DNA of 64,000 nucleotides from the NCBI RefSeq assembly GCF_009389715.1, contig NC_052404.1, positions 3,464,738-3,528,737 on the forward strand. Direction: 5' to 3'. This DNA comes from Phoenix dactylifera (lineage: Eukaryota > Streptophyta > Magnoliopsida > Arecales > Arecaceae). Each line of letters opens with the position of its first letter. Positions within the stretch are counted from its first letter, which is position 1. Under the pieces are notes generated by a model. The model was not told the origin of the DNA, did not search any database, and saw only the letters and a list, made by a program, of their open reading frames with translations. This document shows, one piece after another, positions 36,524 to 46,835 of the stretch. Position numbers and translations under genes: made by a program.

Positions 36524-36953
36524 CAGATGCAACAATCAACAATTTATAAATGGAATGAAGTACCAGGCTTGTAAATCCAACTATGAGAGTGACATAAACA
36601 ATGGTTTAAGCTCATAAGACATTGTTGATGCGCAAACCACATATAGAGGCATATGTAATCAAGTTAGAGCATGTTCTGTGAAAAAAAACTGACCTTTAGA
36701 CCTGGGTAAATAGGTAGTAATGGCCCTTAAGACTCATCTAGAGCTAAGGCTGGAAGCATTGCAAGATATGGACAAAGCTAGAAGTATCAAACCATTAATC
36801 CCATTAATAGGCACTAATAATCACTTGTTGTACCACTTTACTGGTAGTTGGTTGCTCGTTGAAATGTATAGAATAGTATATGCCGAAACCACTTATCCCA
36901 TTTCTGATATTAAGAAGCTCCGAAATACCTTAGATGAGATTTATATTCAACCT
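36524..36953. other. Spacer up to the copia insertion
   Basis: An 83-codon plus-strand frame starts at 36720 (MALKTHLELRLEALQDMDKA...) and runs a few codons into the LTR. It may be a remnant of coding sequence, as its residues look protein-like, but I recognise no family. Confidence 0.35.
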
Positions 36954-37135
36954 TGTGGAGTGATTGATTAAAACCCCATTTGATTTTGATGAGCTCAAAG
37001 CAATTGAGTATATCTTGTGATTACTAATGAATTCAATTGAGTGTTTCAGTGAAAATCCTGTCCAAGTGTTTCTAGACTTGGTTCATAGTATTTTGGATAA
37101 GTTAAGAAGTCTGCATGAACCAATGTCTGAGACTC

Positions 37136-38044
37136 GAGTCGACTCCCGAGTATCACGAGTCGACTCCAAGCGTATCAAGTTCACTGGCACGAGCTCGAGT
37201 CGACTCCAGATTAGTACGAGTCGACTCCGACTGAGAACAGAAAGAAGAACAGAAAGCTTCATCTCAGAACCTGTCAACGAGTCGACTCCTGAAGTGCGCG
37301 AGTCGACTCCAATGTTCACCGAGTCGACTCCAGGGAAGTAAGAGTCGACTCCAAGCAGTCACAGGCAGAAAAGTCAGAGAGCAGTTTTCGGGTCTGAGAT
37401 TCGAGTCGACTCCAGTGGAACGCGAGTCGACTCCGATGGTTGGGAGGTCGACTCCAAAGAAGGTAAGAGTCGACTCTCAGAGGAACACAAGGAAAAAGTC
37501 AGAGAACGATTTTCGGACTCTGAGATTCGAGTCGACTCCCGCAGTACACGAGTCGACTCCGAGACTGAGTGACCATCAACAGACAGAAGACCATGTTACT
37601 GCCTCTGAGATTCGAGTCGACTCACAGACAGCTCGAGTCGACTCCAAGACAAGCTACACGTCAAAAGGCAGAAGACCAACTTTCGGAAACTGAGAGCCGA
37701 GTCGACTCCAAGGAGGTTCGAGTCGACTCCAAGACTGGATGAGCCAAACGACAGAGAATCGAGAGTTCGGGCTCTGAGATTCGAGTCGACTCCCAGGACA
37801 GTCGAGTCGACTCGAGTGGACAAAATTCAAATTTGGATCCACGGACTTCAGTGGATGAGCCGACTCCAAAAATTGCCAGGTTAACTCCAGAAATTGGCGA
37901 GTCGACTCCAGGTCAAGACGAGTCGACTCCCAGTCAAGACGGCAACTTTAATTCAAATTTGGAACAGTTGCCGAGTCGACTCCGGAAAAGCGTGAGTCGA
38001 CTCCTGCTACAGCCGAGTCGACTCCTGATCGCGCGAGTCGACTC
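37136..38044 (+). repeat. Array of ~25 palindromes GAGTCGACTC in U3
   Basis: The 10-bp perfect palindrome GAGTCGACTC recurs about 25 times in 909 bp, at irregular spacing of roughly 15-60 bp, plus two one-base variants. Most copies are preceded by C and followed by C (CGAGTCGACTCC), giving the otherwise symmetric motif a direction. The intervening sequences are different from each other except for a recurring CTGAGATTCGAG phrase every ~115 bp. It lies upstream of the presumed TATA box, where enhancers of plant LTRs sit. Confidence 0.93.
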
Positions 38045-38456
38045 CAACCCACCAACGGTCATATTGTCAGGCTGCGCAGAGTATGCAGAACGGCCAGAAA
38101 AAGCAGAGTAACGGCTAGTTTTCGTGGGGATTGGCTTAAATAGCCACAGAGGACTGTAGCAAGGAAAGGAACAGACATTCCACTCCAAGCATTCAAGTTT
38201 TCAAGCTCTCCAAGTGCTCTTAAACGAAAAAGGGGAGATCTGCATTTACTGCTCCAACAACTTCTTCCCAACAATCAAAGCTTCCTCCTCCTGCATTCAA
38301 GTCGACCACTCTTTCAAGAGGAGACCGGAGTTCCAGAAGCCATACCTCTTCACCAGCTTAAAAGCGTTTGAGGGCTTCTAACTCCTTTACGATTATATTG
38401 TCTTAAATCTGCTTTTTGAGAAGCTATTTTCTGTTTTCTTCTATCTCTTGTATTTA

Positions 38457-38654
38457 CTTGATTCAATCGGGGGATTGAATCAAGGGGTTTAAGGTTGGTT
38501 GGTGAGCCAAGTTAAAACCAACATGTGTAAGGGTTTGATTGTGAGCCCGGGAAAACAATCGGGGTTGGTTCTAGTCGGTGAGCCTGGGAAAACCGACCGA
38601 GTTCGTTGTGAGCTCGTAAAACAACAAGTTTGGTTGTGAGCTTGCAAAACAACC
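38457..38654 (+). promoter_or_regulatory. Leader RNA structure: long hairpin plus five covarying stem-loops
   Basis: A perfect 12-bp hairpin with a GGGG loop lies at 38457-38484. Then come five stem-loops: stems GTTGG/CCAAC (38498-38522), GATTG/CAATC (38537-38560), GTCGG/CCGAC (38574-38597), GTTG/CAAC (38605-38625) and GGTTG/CAACC (38632-38654). All five loops begin TGAGC and end AAAA and are 13-15 nt long. The stems differ between units, yet each stays complementary. The region is downstream of the likely transcription start, so it would be in the RNA leader. Confidence 0.8.
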
Positions 38655-38970
38655 GGCTGTAATCCAAGGGGGTTATAGTGAAATTCCCAAGTGAGACTTG
38701 GGGAGTGGACGTAGGAGCAAGGGTTAGCTCCGAACCACTATAAAACTTTGTGTTTGTAGTGCATTGTCTCTCATCTTCTTCCCCGCACATTACTCACAGC
38801 ACTAGGCGTTAATTAAATAACTTGCTATAGTTTTTAATTAATCATCCACAAAGTTTTAATTAGCCAAATTATATTAAAAACCCAATTCACCCCCCCTCTT
38901 GGGTTGTCTATCTGGGCAACAAGTGGTATCAGAGCCAAAAACTCTTCCACTCAAGAGTTAAAAGATCAAA

Positions 38971-40755
38971 ATGACAACCCCATTTGGATCTTCTCACATT
39001 GAGGGTCAGTCCACCCAAAGACCCCCTTTCTTCAATGGATCTGACTACTCATACTGGAAGGCTAGGATGAGAATATTCATCCAAGCCCAAGACTATGAGA
39101 TGTGGTCCATTGTAGTAAATGGGCCATACATCCCATCCATATACGTAGATGGTGTTAAGGTACCTAAACTAGAAATGGACTGGGATGAACATGACATGAG
39201 GAAGGCACAATTAAACTCTAAAGCTATGAATGTGTTTTATTGTGCCTTAGACCGTAATGAATTCAATAGGGTCTCTACTTGCAATTCTGCAAAAGAGATT
39301 TGGGACAGACTTGAAGTGACCCATGAGGGCACGAATCAAGTGAAAGAGTCCAAAATAAATATTTTGGTTCATAAATATGAACTATTTAAAATGGACTCTA
39401 ACGAAACAATTACATGCATGTTCACTAGGTTTACTGATATAGTCAATGGCCTAAAAAGCCTTGGCAAGAACTATACTAACAGTGAACTTGTCAGGAAAAT
39501 CCTTCGGTGTCTACCAAGGTCGTGGGAAGCTAAAGTGACGGCAATCCAAGAAGCTAAAGACTTGAACAAGCTTCCACTTGAAGAGCTCCTTGGATCCCTT
39601 ATGACGCATGAGCTTACCATGAAACAACACAACGAGGAAGAGTCCTCCCATAAGAAAAAGGTAATAGCTTTAAAATCTACTTCTTCTAACAAGGACTTGT
39701 CTTGCAGCAGCAGCAGTGAAGAAGAAGAAGATGAGGAAGATGGTGGTGAGGCTCTTCTTGTGCGCAAGTTCAAGAAATTCATCAACCACAAGAAGTCCTA
39801 TCATCAAAGGAGAGGCCCCTCAAATTCCTACCGCAAGGACAAAGGTAAGGAAAGGAAAAGTGAGGGGATCGGCTGCTATGAGTGCAAAAAGCCGGGACAC
39901 ATCCGGGCTGAGTGTCCCTTACTAAAGAAGAGCAGCAAGTACAAGAAGAAGAAGAAAGCCCTTGTCACCACCCTATCGGACTCCGACGCATCATCTTCAT
40001 CATCGGATGAAGAACAAGAAGAGAAGGCCAATTTTTGTTTCATGGCCAACGAAAATGAGGTAACTTCCGATACGCACTATGATTTTTCATTTGATGAACT
40101 TTATGATGCATTTAATGAATTAATGGTAGAATATAAGGCTATAAATCTTAAGAATAAAGAACTGAAAATAACCAATCAATCATACCTACATAAATACGAT
40201 AAATTAGTTAAGGATAAGGATTTAATCACCAAAGAAAATATAGAACTTAAAACAAGCAACCAACTTTTAACTCAAAAGACCAACACCTTAACTAAAGAAA
40301 ATGAAAAACTAACTAAGGAATTTTCAGAACTTAAAAAATATAAACAAACCTTAGATAAGGATCTTACTAAAGAACTTAATGATCTAAAAGCCGAAAATCA
40401 GACACTAACTAAAGAACTTAACAAATACAAACCCTTAGTTGAAAGATTTACCTATAGCTCTGAAAAATTAAACATGATACTAAATAGTCAACGTGCAGTG
40501 TTTAATAAAGCCGGTTTAGGATATAAACCAAGGAATAAGCAAAAACTTCTTAGTAACTTCTTTGTTAAAGCTGGGGAAACAAAAACTAAGAAAATAACCT
40601 GCTTTTGTTGTGGTACAGTAGGCCATAAAGCAAATGTATGTAATTTTAGGAAAAGTAAAACTAAAAAAAAAATTAAAAGGGTATGGGTTCCAAAAGGAAC
40701 CAACTTGACTAACCATGAAGGATCCAAGAAAACTTGGGTACCTAAGATGACATGA
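38971..40755 (+). CDS. copia gag
   Basis: About 594 codons. The front matches the UBN2/gag-2 type of copia capsid proteins (FFNGSDYSYWKARM near the N-terminus). Two CCHC zinc knuckles are visible (CYECKKPGHIRAEC and CFCCGTVGHKANVC), separated by a lysine-rich coiled-coil stretch. Nucleocapsid role is known for the family. Start chosen as the first ATG after the primer site. Confidence 0.9.
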   Translation: MTTPFGSSHIEGQSTQRPPFFNGSDYSYWKARMRIFIQAQDYEMWSIVVNGPYIPSIYVDGVKVPKLEMDWDEHDMRKAQLNSKAMNVFYCALDRNEFNRVSTCNSAKEIWDRLEVTHEGTNQVKESKINILVHKYELFKMDSNETITCMFTRFTDIVNGLKSLGKNYTNSELVRKILRCLPRSWEAKVTAIQEAKDLNKLPLEELLGSLMTHELTMKQHNEEESSHKKKVIALKSTSSNKDLSCSSSSEEEEDEEDGGEALLVRKFKKFINHKKSYHQRRGPSNSYRKDKGKERKSEGIGCYECKKPGHIRAECPLLKKSSKYKKKKKALVTTLSDSDASSSSSDEEQEEKANFCFMANENEVTSDTHYDFSFDELYDAFNELMVEYKAINLKNKELKITNQSYLHKYDKLVKDKDLITKENIELKTSNQLLTQKTNTLTKENEKLTKEFSELKKYKQTLDKDLTKELNDLKAENQTLTKELNKYKPLVERFTYSSEKLNMILNSQRAVFNKAGLGYKPRNKQKLLSNFFVKAGETKTKKITCFCCGTVGHKANVCNFRKSKTKKKIKRVWVPKGTNLTNHEGSKKTWVPKMT

Positions 40756-40807
40756 TTTGCTTGTGTAGGAGTGTCTTGCAGCTAAGGTCAACAAAAATTG
40801 CTGGTAT

Positions 40808-43800
40808 TTGGATAGTGGCTGCTCAAGGCACATGACGGGTGATAAAGACCAATTTTTCACCCTTGAAGCTAAGAAGGGAGGTGCTGTGACGTTTGGAGAC
40901 AACAACCAAGGTCACATCATTGGTATTGGTAAAGTTCAAATCACCCCTTCTACTTTTATAGATAATGTTAGATATGTTGATGGTCTTAAGCATAACTTGT
41001 TAAGCATTAGTCAATTATGTGACAAAGGATATGATGTTATGTTTAAACCATCACTGTGCATTATAACAAATACTAATGATAATAGTTTAGTTTTTAAAGG
41101 GATTAGACGTGGAAATGTATATGTGGTAGACCTAGAAGACCTTGCAAAACATAACCAATGTTTAGTTGTTAATGAAACTAAAGATAATAATGCTAGTTGG
41201 TTATGGCACCGTAAGTTAGGTCATGCAAGCATGGACACAATAACTAAATTAGTTAAAAGAGATTCCGTGATAGGTTTGCCAAAGTTAAAATTTGAAAAGA
41301 ACAAAATCTGTGAAGCATGTCAATTTGGCAAACAATCTAGGAATTCTTTTAAACTCATAAAATGTGTCTCTACCTCTAGGCCTCTAGAATTATTACACAT
41401 GGACCTATTTGGTCCAACTAGAACAACAAGCCTAGGTGGAAATAAATATGGTCTAGTCATAGTAGATGATTACTCTAGGTACACATGGGTCATGTTTCTA
41501 GCACATAAGGACCAAGCATTTTCCATGTTTAAAAAGTTCCATAAGGAAGTAACAAATGCTAGAGAGTCTTCAGTCATAGCCATTAGAAGTGACCATGGTA
41601 CCGAATTCGAAAATCAATTATTTGATGAATTTTGTAGTAAAAAGGGGATAACCCATAATTTTTCTGCACCTAGGACACCACAACAAAATGGAGTTGTAGA
41701 AAGAAAAAATAGAACACTAGAGGAAATGGCTAGAACGATGTTATGTGAAAGTAACCTCCCTAAGTACTTTTGGGGAGAAGCCATTAATACTTCTTGCCAT
41801 ATATTAAATAGAGTTCTATTAAGACCCATCATAAAGAAAACACCTTATGAACTGTGGAAAAACAGAAAACCAAAGGTTAACTATTTTCATGTTTTTGGAT
41901 GTAGGTGTTTTGTACATAATAATGGAAAAGATAATCTAGGAAAATTTGACCCTAAATCTGATGAAGGAATATTCTTAGGTTATTCTACAACTAGTAAAGC
42001 CTATAGAGTCTTTAATAAAAGAACACTAGTTATAGAAGAATCTATACATGTTGTATTTGATGACTCTAGTGACATCTCCTCTAGTAAGAAAGCCAATCTT
42101 GATGATGATATTGAAATACTTGAAGAAAAGATAGATGAGGTGGGATTACAAGATGGTAATCAAAAGTTGATTGAAGGAGAATCATCAAACCAAGAGCCTA
42201 TAGTGGATCATGGGCTAACTAAAGCTTGGAGGTATGCTCACGGGCATCCTAAGGAACTAATTCTAGATGATCCATCACAACCGGTTAGGACTAGAGCATC
42301 TCTTAGAAATTTGAACAACCATCTAGCTTTTGTTTCACACTTTGAGCCCAAACATATAGAAGAAGCCGAAAATGATGTAAATTGGATAAATGCAATGCAA
42401 GAAGAACTAAACCAATTTACTAGAAACAAAGTGTGGGATCTAGTAGAGAGACCTTCTGAATATCCAATAATAGGTACAAAATGGATATATAAAAATAAAC
42501 TAGATGAAAATGGAATTGTTATAAGGAATAAGGCTAGACTAGTAGCAAAGGGTTATAATCAAGAAGAAAGCATAGATTTTGATGAAACCTTTGCTCCCGT
42601 AGCTAGACTTGAGGCGATTAGACTTCTATTGGCATATGCATGCTCTAAGGACTTCAAGCTATATCAAATGGATGTAAAAAGTGCTTTTCTAAATGGGTTT
42701 ATTAATGAGGAGGTGTATGTAGAACAACCTCCTGGTTTTGAAAATCATCAATACCCTAATCATGTGTATAAACTGAACAAAGCGCTTTATGGACTAAAAC
42801 AAGCACCTAGAGCATGGTATGAGAGACTTAGTAAATTCCTATTAGAACATGAATTCTCTAGGGGAAATGTAGATACAACATTATTTCTGAAAAAGAAAAA
42901 TAAGGATATGTTATTAGTACAGATCTATGTTGATGATATCATTTTCGGTGCTACTAACAATCGCCTCTGCGAGGAATTTGCTGATTTGATGCAGAGTGAG
43001 TTTGAGATGAGCATGATGGGAGAGCTGAACTATTTCCTCGGGCTTCAAATCAAACAATCTGAAGGAGGCATCTTCATCAATCAAGCAAAATATATCAAGG
43101 AGATGCTCAAGAAGTTTGATACGGAGGGAAACAAGTCAATCAGCACCCCCATGAGCTCATCATGCAAGTTAGACCAAGATGAATCAGGTAAATCTGTAGA
43201 TCAAAAACTTTATAGAGGTATGATAGGTTCTTTACTGTATCTTACTGCAAGTAGGCCTGATATTATGTTTAGTGTGTGCATGTGTGCTAGATATCAGGCT
43301 AATCCTAAAGAATCACACCTAGCTGCAGTTAAGAGAATCTTTAAATACTTAATTGGAACTAAGAACATAGGGCTGTGGTACTCTAAAGAATCTAGCCTAA
43401 ACTTAATAGGGTACACAGATTCAGACTTCGCTGGATATAAGCTTGATAGAAAAAGTACCAGCGGGTCTTGTCAATTTCTAGGAGAAAACCTAATCTCATG
43501 GTTTAGCAAGAAACAAAACTCGGTTGCATTATCCACTGCAGAAGCTGAATATGTTGCAGCCGGGAGTTGTTGTGCTCAAATCTTATGGATTAAACAACAA
43601 TTAGAAGATTATGGCATTAAACAAGATAAAATTTCCATTAATTGTGATAACACAAGTGCCATAAATCTAACTAAAAATCCAATTCAACACTCAAGAACTA
43701 AACACATTGAGATAAGACATCACTTCATAAGAGATCATGTATTGAATGGTGATGTGTCACTCCAATTTGTGTGTACTGATAATCAATTAGCAGACATTTT

Positions 43801-43870
43801 TACAAAACCCCTAAGTGAAGAGAGGTTTAGTGTGCTTAGAAGGGGATTAGGAGTGATTGATCCATCCTAG
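40808..43870 (+). CDS. copia pol polyprotein
   Basis: About 1,020 codons. Domain order is that of Ty1/copia: aspartic protease (DSGCSRHM), GAG-pre-integrase ([11 protein letters not shown]), integrase core, reverse transcriptase with YVDDIIFGA, and RNase H ([10 protein letters not shown]). gag and pol lie in separate reading frames; SIRE-type elements are known to make pol by a recoding or separate-initiation route, which the sequence here does not settle. Confidence 0.93.
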   Translation: MDSGCSRHMTGDKDQFFTLEAKKGGAVTFGDNNQGHIIGIGKVQITPSTFIDNVRYVDGLKHNLLSISQLCDKGYDVMFKPSLCIITNTNDNSLVFKGIRRGNVYVVDLEDLAKHNQCLVVNETKDNNASWLWHRKLGHASMDTITKLVKRDSVIGLPKLKFEKNKICEACQFGKQSRNSFKLIKCVSTSRPLELLHMDLFGPTRTTSLGGNKYGLVIVDDYSRYTWVMFLAHKDQAFSMFKKFHKEVTNARESSVIAIRSDHGTEFENQLFDEFCSKKGITHNFSAPRTPQQNGVVERKNRTLEEMARTMLCESNLPKYFWGEAINTSCHILNRVLLRPIIKKTPYELWKNRKPKVNYFHVFGCRCFVHNNGKDNLGKFDPKSDEGIFLGYSTTSKAYRVFNKRTLVIEESIHVVFDDSSDISSSKKANLDDDIEILEEKIDEVGLQDGNQKLIEGESSNQEPIVDHGLTKAWRYAHGHPKELILDDPSQPVRTRASLRNLNNHLAFVSHFEPKHIEEAENDVNWINAMQEELNQFTRNKVWDLVERPSEYPIIGTKWIYKNKLDENGIVIRNKARLVAKGYNQEESIDFDETFAPVARLEAIRLLLAYACSKDFKLYQMDVKSAFLNGFINEEVYVEQPPGFENHQYPNHVYKLNKALYGLKQAPRAWYERLSKFLLEHEFSRGNVDTTLFLKKKNKDMLLVQIYVDDIIFGATNNRLCEEFADLMQSEFEMSMMGELNYFLGLQIKQSEGGIFINQAKYIKEMLKKFDTEGNKSISTPMSSSCKLDQDESGKSVDQKLYRGMIGSLLYLTASRPDIMFSVCMCARYQANPKESHLAAVKRIFKYLIGTKNIGLWYSKESSLNLIGYTDSDFAGYKLDRKSTSGSCQFLGENLISWFSKKQNSVALSTAEAEYVAAGSCCAQILWIKQQLEDYGIKQDKISINCDNTSAINLTKNPIQHSRTKHIEIRHHFIRDHVLNGDVSLQFVCTDNQLADIFTKPLSEERFSVLRRGLGVIDPS

Positions 43871-44060
43871 TGGGAGTTTTTCACTAGATTAATTGATTTT
43901 GATGATTAGAATGAGGTTAAAATAGAGTTTCTATGCAGTGATCATCAAATCAGTCCTTAATTAGGTGATTTTCCCTCATTTGGCACGATTATGGCATGGT
44001 TTTTAGGTGCGTGCCAAGGTTAGAGACGACTCGAGTAAGTTTCAGAGCCGGCTCCTAAGG

Positions 44061-44240
44061 GGGAGTCGACTCGCGCATTAGCGGGAGTCGACTCGCAAAG
44101 TTGGCAGCTGAGGGGGAGTCGACTCGCACACTGTCGGGAGTCGACTCGAAGTCTACATGCGCTAACAGAGAGTCGACTCGCGCATATTCTGGAGTCGACT
44201 CGAGGTCGAGTCGACTCGCGACTCAGGGAAGTCGACTCGC
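44061..44240 (+). repeat. Second palindrome cluster, opposite facing
   Basis: Seven perfect GAGTCGACTC copies plus variants between pol and the third ORF. Here the flanks read GGAGTCGACTCG, the exact reverse complement of the CGAGTCGACTCC context used in the LTRs. Confidence 0.88.
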
Positions 44241-44487
44241 AGTCGGGATCCGACTTTTTAACCCTAGGTTTGTCGTTTCGCAAACACTTTTCCTCAAGCC
44301 GCCACTGTTCACAAAGCCCTAGAGCCGACTCCTAGGTCATCCCCGATCATCTCCAAGACCTTTTCCCGTCGATTCTTCGCCGGACATTGAGTTTCCGTCC
44401 GTTCCTAGGTCATTTCCGGTCCGTCCCGAGCTTCCTCTGTCGGTTCTTCACCGTCCTCTAGGTATTTTTCTTCCCGTTTAAGTCAAG

Positions 44488-46056
44488 ATGCCTCGTAAGA
44501 CCGTCGTTAGGAAGAGGTCCCGTCCCGAGGCCGGTCCCGAGCGACGCTCCAAGGCGCGGCACGATCCCGCGAGGCAACCACCTCCGGATCGGTCCCCGCC
44601 TAGGGTGGTTCTCGTTAGGCCGTTGGCCGGGAAGGCCGTCACCTCCGGGAGGTTTGTCGATTTCGACTATCTCTCCCGGGAGGGGTTCACCATAGGCGAT
44701 AGGCTTAGAGCCCAGGGCCTAGAGTACTTCCTCACCTTGGACCTTCCCACCTATCCTGGCCTAGTTCAAGAGTTTTACAGTACCGTCCATCGGGGAGATG
44801 GAGGTATCGAGGGTACGGTAGTAGGTGTCCCGTTGCGTGTCACAGAGGACCTCATTGCCCATATCCTTCATCTTCCATTAGTAGGGGTGGCTCCCGCACA
44901 CCCTGAGGATAGAGTTGCAGCCCTTACGGTCGTCTTAGGGCATCCACCTCAGTCCCCCCTAGATGAGGTATCTGCTAGTTCACTTCCTATTGAAGTAAGA
45001 ATCCTTTTGAGCATTCTGTCCAGGTCCATCTTCCCTAAGACAGGGAGATTTGATTTTGTGAATGAGAGGGACTTAGCTATTATGTCTTATATCCTTCAGG
45101 ACACCCCGATCAACTTCCCAAAGCTAATTTATAGGTATATGTGTGAGCCCCTAGATAGACCTAGGCTCTCACTCCCATACGGGATGTTATTCACTCTTCT
45201 TTTTAGGCAGTACGAGATTTCCATTCCTGAGAGGAAACCCTCTCGTGCCTTGCGATGGACTGATCGCTTGTGTACGGGGACTATGCACAGGATGGGATTT
45301 CGGAAGAGAGAAGGGATCTGGGTTAGGAAGTCTACTCTCACTGCTCAGACCACCAGACCATCACCCAGTCCTGAGCCAGAGTCAGACTACCCAGACCTTC
45401 CAGACCATCCAGACCTCCCATCCACTCCTCCTGCTCCTACCACCTTTGCCGGACCTTCCTCCTCAGCTACACCATCTATGGAGGTTCGGATTGATCCAGA
45501 GCAGCTCCGGGAGCTGCGGCAGGAGATCGTCCGAGATCTGAGGGACGAGCTGCTTCGGGAGCTCCGAGGTGCGGTGCCTGCTCCCACTCCTGCACCCGTA
45601 TCTTCTCAGTTGGTCCCTTCCTTGACAGCCGTGACTGACATGACGGCTCATGTACGGGAAGAGATCTACAATATCCGGAGTTTGGTCCAGGCCCAGTTCC
45701 ACAGCATGAGTGAGGTCACGAGCTCCACTCGACAGATGCGAGAGGAGATAGGTCGTGACATGCACACCACCACCGAGGGGGCCGAGCGCTTGTCGAATGT
45801 ACTCATCGACAAGCTGGACGCACTTCAGACATCGGTGACTGGGCTTCAGGCGTCGGTGACAGAGCTCTCCACTACACATAGCAGAGCCACCACGTCTATC
45901 ATCGCACAGCTTGGCCATGTGACAGATGCAGTCACCCTCCTCATGGAGCAGAGCCGATTGAGAGGAGGAGCCACATCCTCGAGAGGAGGAGCCACATCCT
46001 CCAGAGGAGGAGATGCATCCTCGAGAGGGAGAGCCTCATCCTCGAGGAGGCCATAG
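44488..46056 (+). CDS. Third ORF of the copia element (putative env-like/accessory)
   Basis: About 522 codons in sense orientation after pol, where SIRE/Maximus elements carry an extra ORF, often called env-like. The N-terminus is basic and proline-rich, followed by a globular part (FDYLSREGFTIGDRL..., FYSTV) resembling the 'plant transposon protein' type found in many retroelement third ORFs. The C-terminal part is a likely coiled coil (LRELRQEIVRDLRDELL) ending in SSRGGA-type repeats. I see no signal peptide or clear membrane segment, so an envelope role is not supported. GC content is well above that of pol. Confidence 0.75.
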   Translation: MPRKTVVRKRSRPEAGPERRSKARHDPARQPPPDRSPPRVVLVRPLAGKAVTSGRFVDFDYLSREGFTIGDRLRAQGLEYFLTLDLPTYPGLVQEFYSTVHRGDGGIEGTVVGVPLRVTEDLIAHILHLPLVGVAPAHPEDRVAALTVVLGHPPQSPLDEVSASSLPIEVRILLSILSRSIFPKTGRFDFVNERDLAIMSYILQDTPINFPKLIYRYMCEPLDRPRLSLPYGMLFTLLFRQYEISIPERKPSRALRWTDRLCTGTMHRMGFRKREGIWVRKSTLTAQTTRPSPSPEPESDYPDLPDHPDLPSTPPAPTTFAGPSSSATPSMEVRIDPEQLRELRQEIVRDLRDELLRELRGAVPAPTPAPVSSQLVPSLTAVTDMTAHVREEIYNIRSLVQAQFHSMSEVTSSTRQMREEIGRDMHTTTEGAERLSNVLIDKLDALQTSVTGLQASVTELSTTHSRATTSIIAQLGHVTDAVTLLMEQSRLRGGATSSRGGATSSRGGDASSRGRASSSRRP

Positions 46057-46835
46057 ATGTTTTTGTGTTTTGTCTTGTTTTGCTTTACTTATTGTATTCT
46101 CAAATGTATTCACATTCATATCAATACAATGAGTAGACATTTTATCTTCAATTATGTGCCATTTGATGTGCCATTTGTTGATTGTGCCATTGATTGTGTG
46201 TGATTACCTCCTTTTTGGTATGATGACAAAAAGGGGGAGAAATATGTATAAAATATGGTAAAATATGTAAAAGGGGAGAAATATTAAAAAAATATGTAAG
46301 AGAAATCAATGGAAATAAATATAACGATAAACTCTTAAAAACACACACAAATTTGTTCTAAGTGGATTCGGTACCTCGAGGCTCATTATCTCTCTTTTGG
46401 GGCTCCTAATGGAGTAATCTCCAGAATCTATTCAAGGGATATTCGGAGATTAGCTGAATCCTACTCAAGAACAAATTGACAGATTTTCCCTCTAAAAAGA
46501 TAAAATTCAGTTCAAAAACTTCAAAGCATTAAAAGGAAATTCAGAGAATCGAAACATAGTTGAATGCATATGTTGAGGGGGAGAATCTGAATTTTAATCA
46601 AGCTAAATCATTAATGACATATAAGCCAAACAATTGATTGCATAATATGTAGGGTTATATAATTCCAAATGAAAGGGGGAGCTTTAACTCCGAAATTTAA
46701 TGTTTCACTCCTTTCAAACTTGGATAAATTAAATTATCAGACATTTGAATTCATTTATGGATTTTACTTCATTGTTTTATGAGCAATTCATTTTACATAT
46801 ACTCAAAGTTTTGTCATCATCAAAAAGGGGGAGAT
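46057..46835. other. Spacer between the third ORF and the right LTR
   Basis: AT-rich non-coding part of the element, ending in the purine tract. It contains several AAAAGGGGGAGA-like purine runs (for example 46227-46240, 46672-46681), possibly extra plus-strand primers. Confidence 0.5.

Larger units (their letters stand above)
36954..38921 (+). repeat. Left LTR of the copia element
   Basis: 1,968 bp, TG...CA ends. U3 contains a palindrome array (37136-38044). A TTAAATAG box near 38136-38143 is the likely promoter, so R starts near 38165. R/U5 contains a perfect 12-bp hairpin and five related stem-loops (38457-38654). Confidence 0.95.

Noticed and set aside
37136-38044. CRISPR-like array
   Set aside because: The repeat is only 10 bp, the spacing is irregular and this is a plant retroelement LTR.
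37027-38111. Several open frames in the LTR that read as repeated ESTP or RVDS peptides, on both strands
   Set aside because: They are the translation of the GAGTCGACTC palindrome array, recur identically in the other LTR, and lie upstream of the element's own promoter.
45463-45918. 151-codon frame antisense to the third copia ORF
   Set aside because: Shadow of a GC-rich coding region without recognisable domain.
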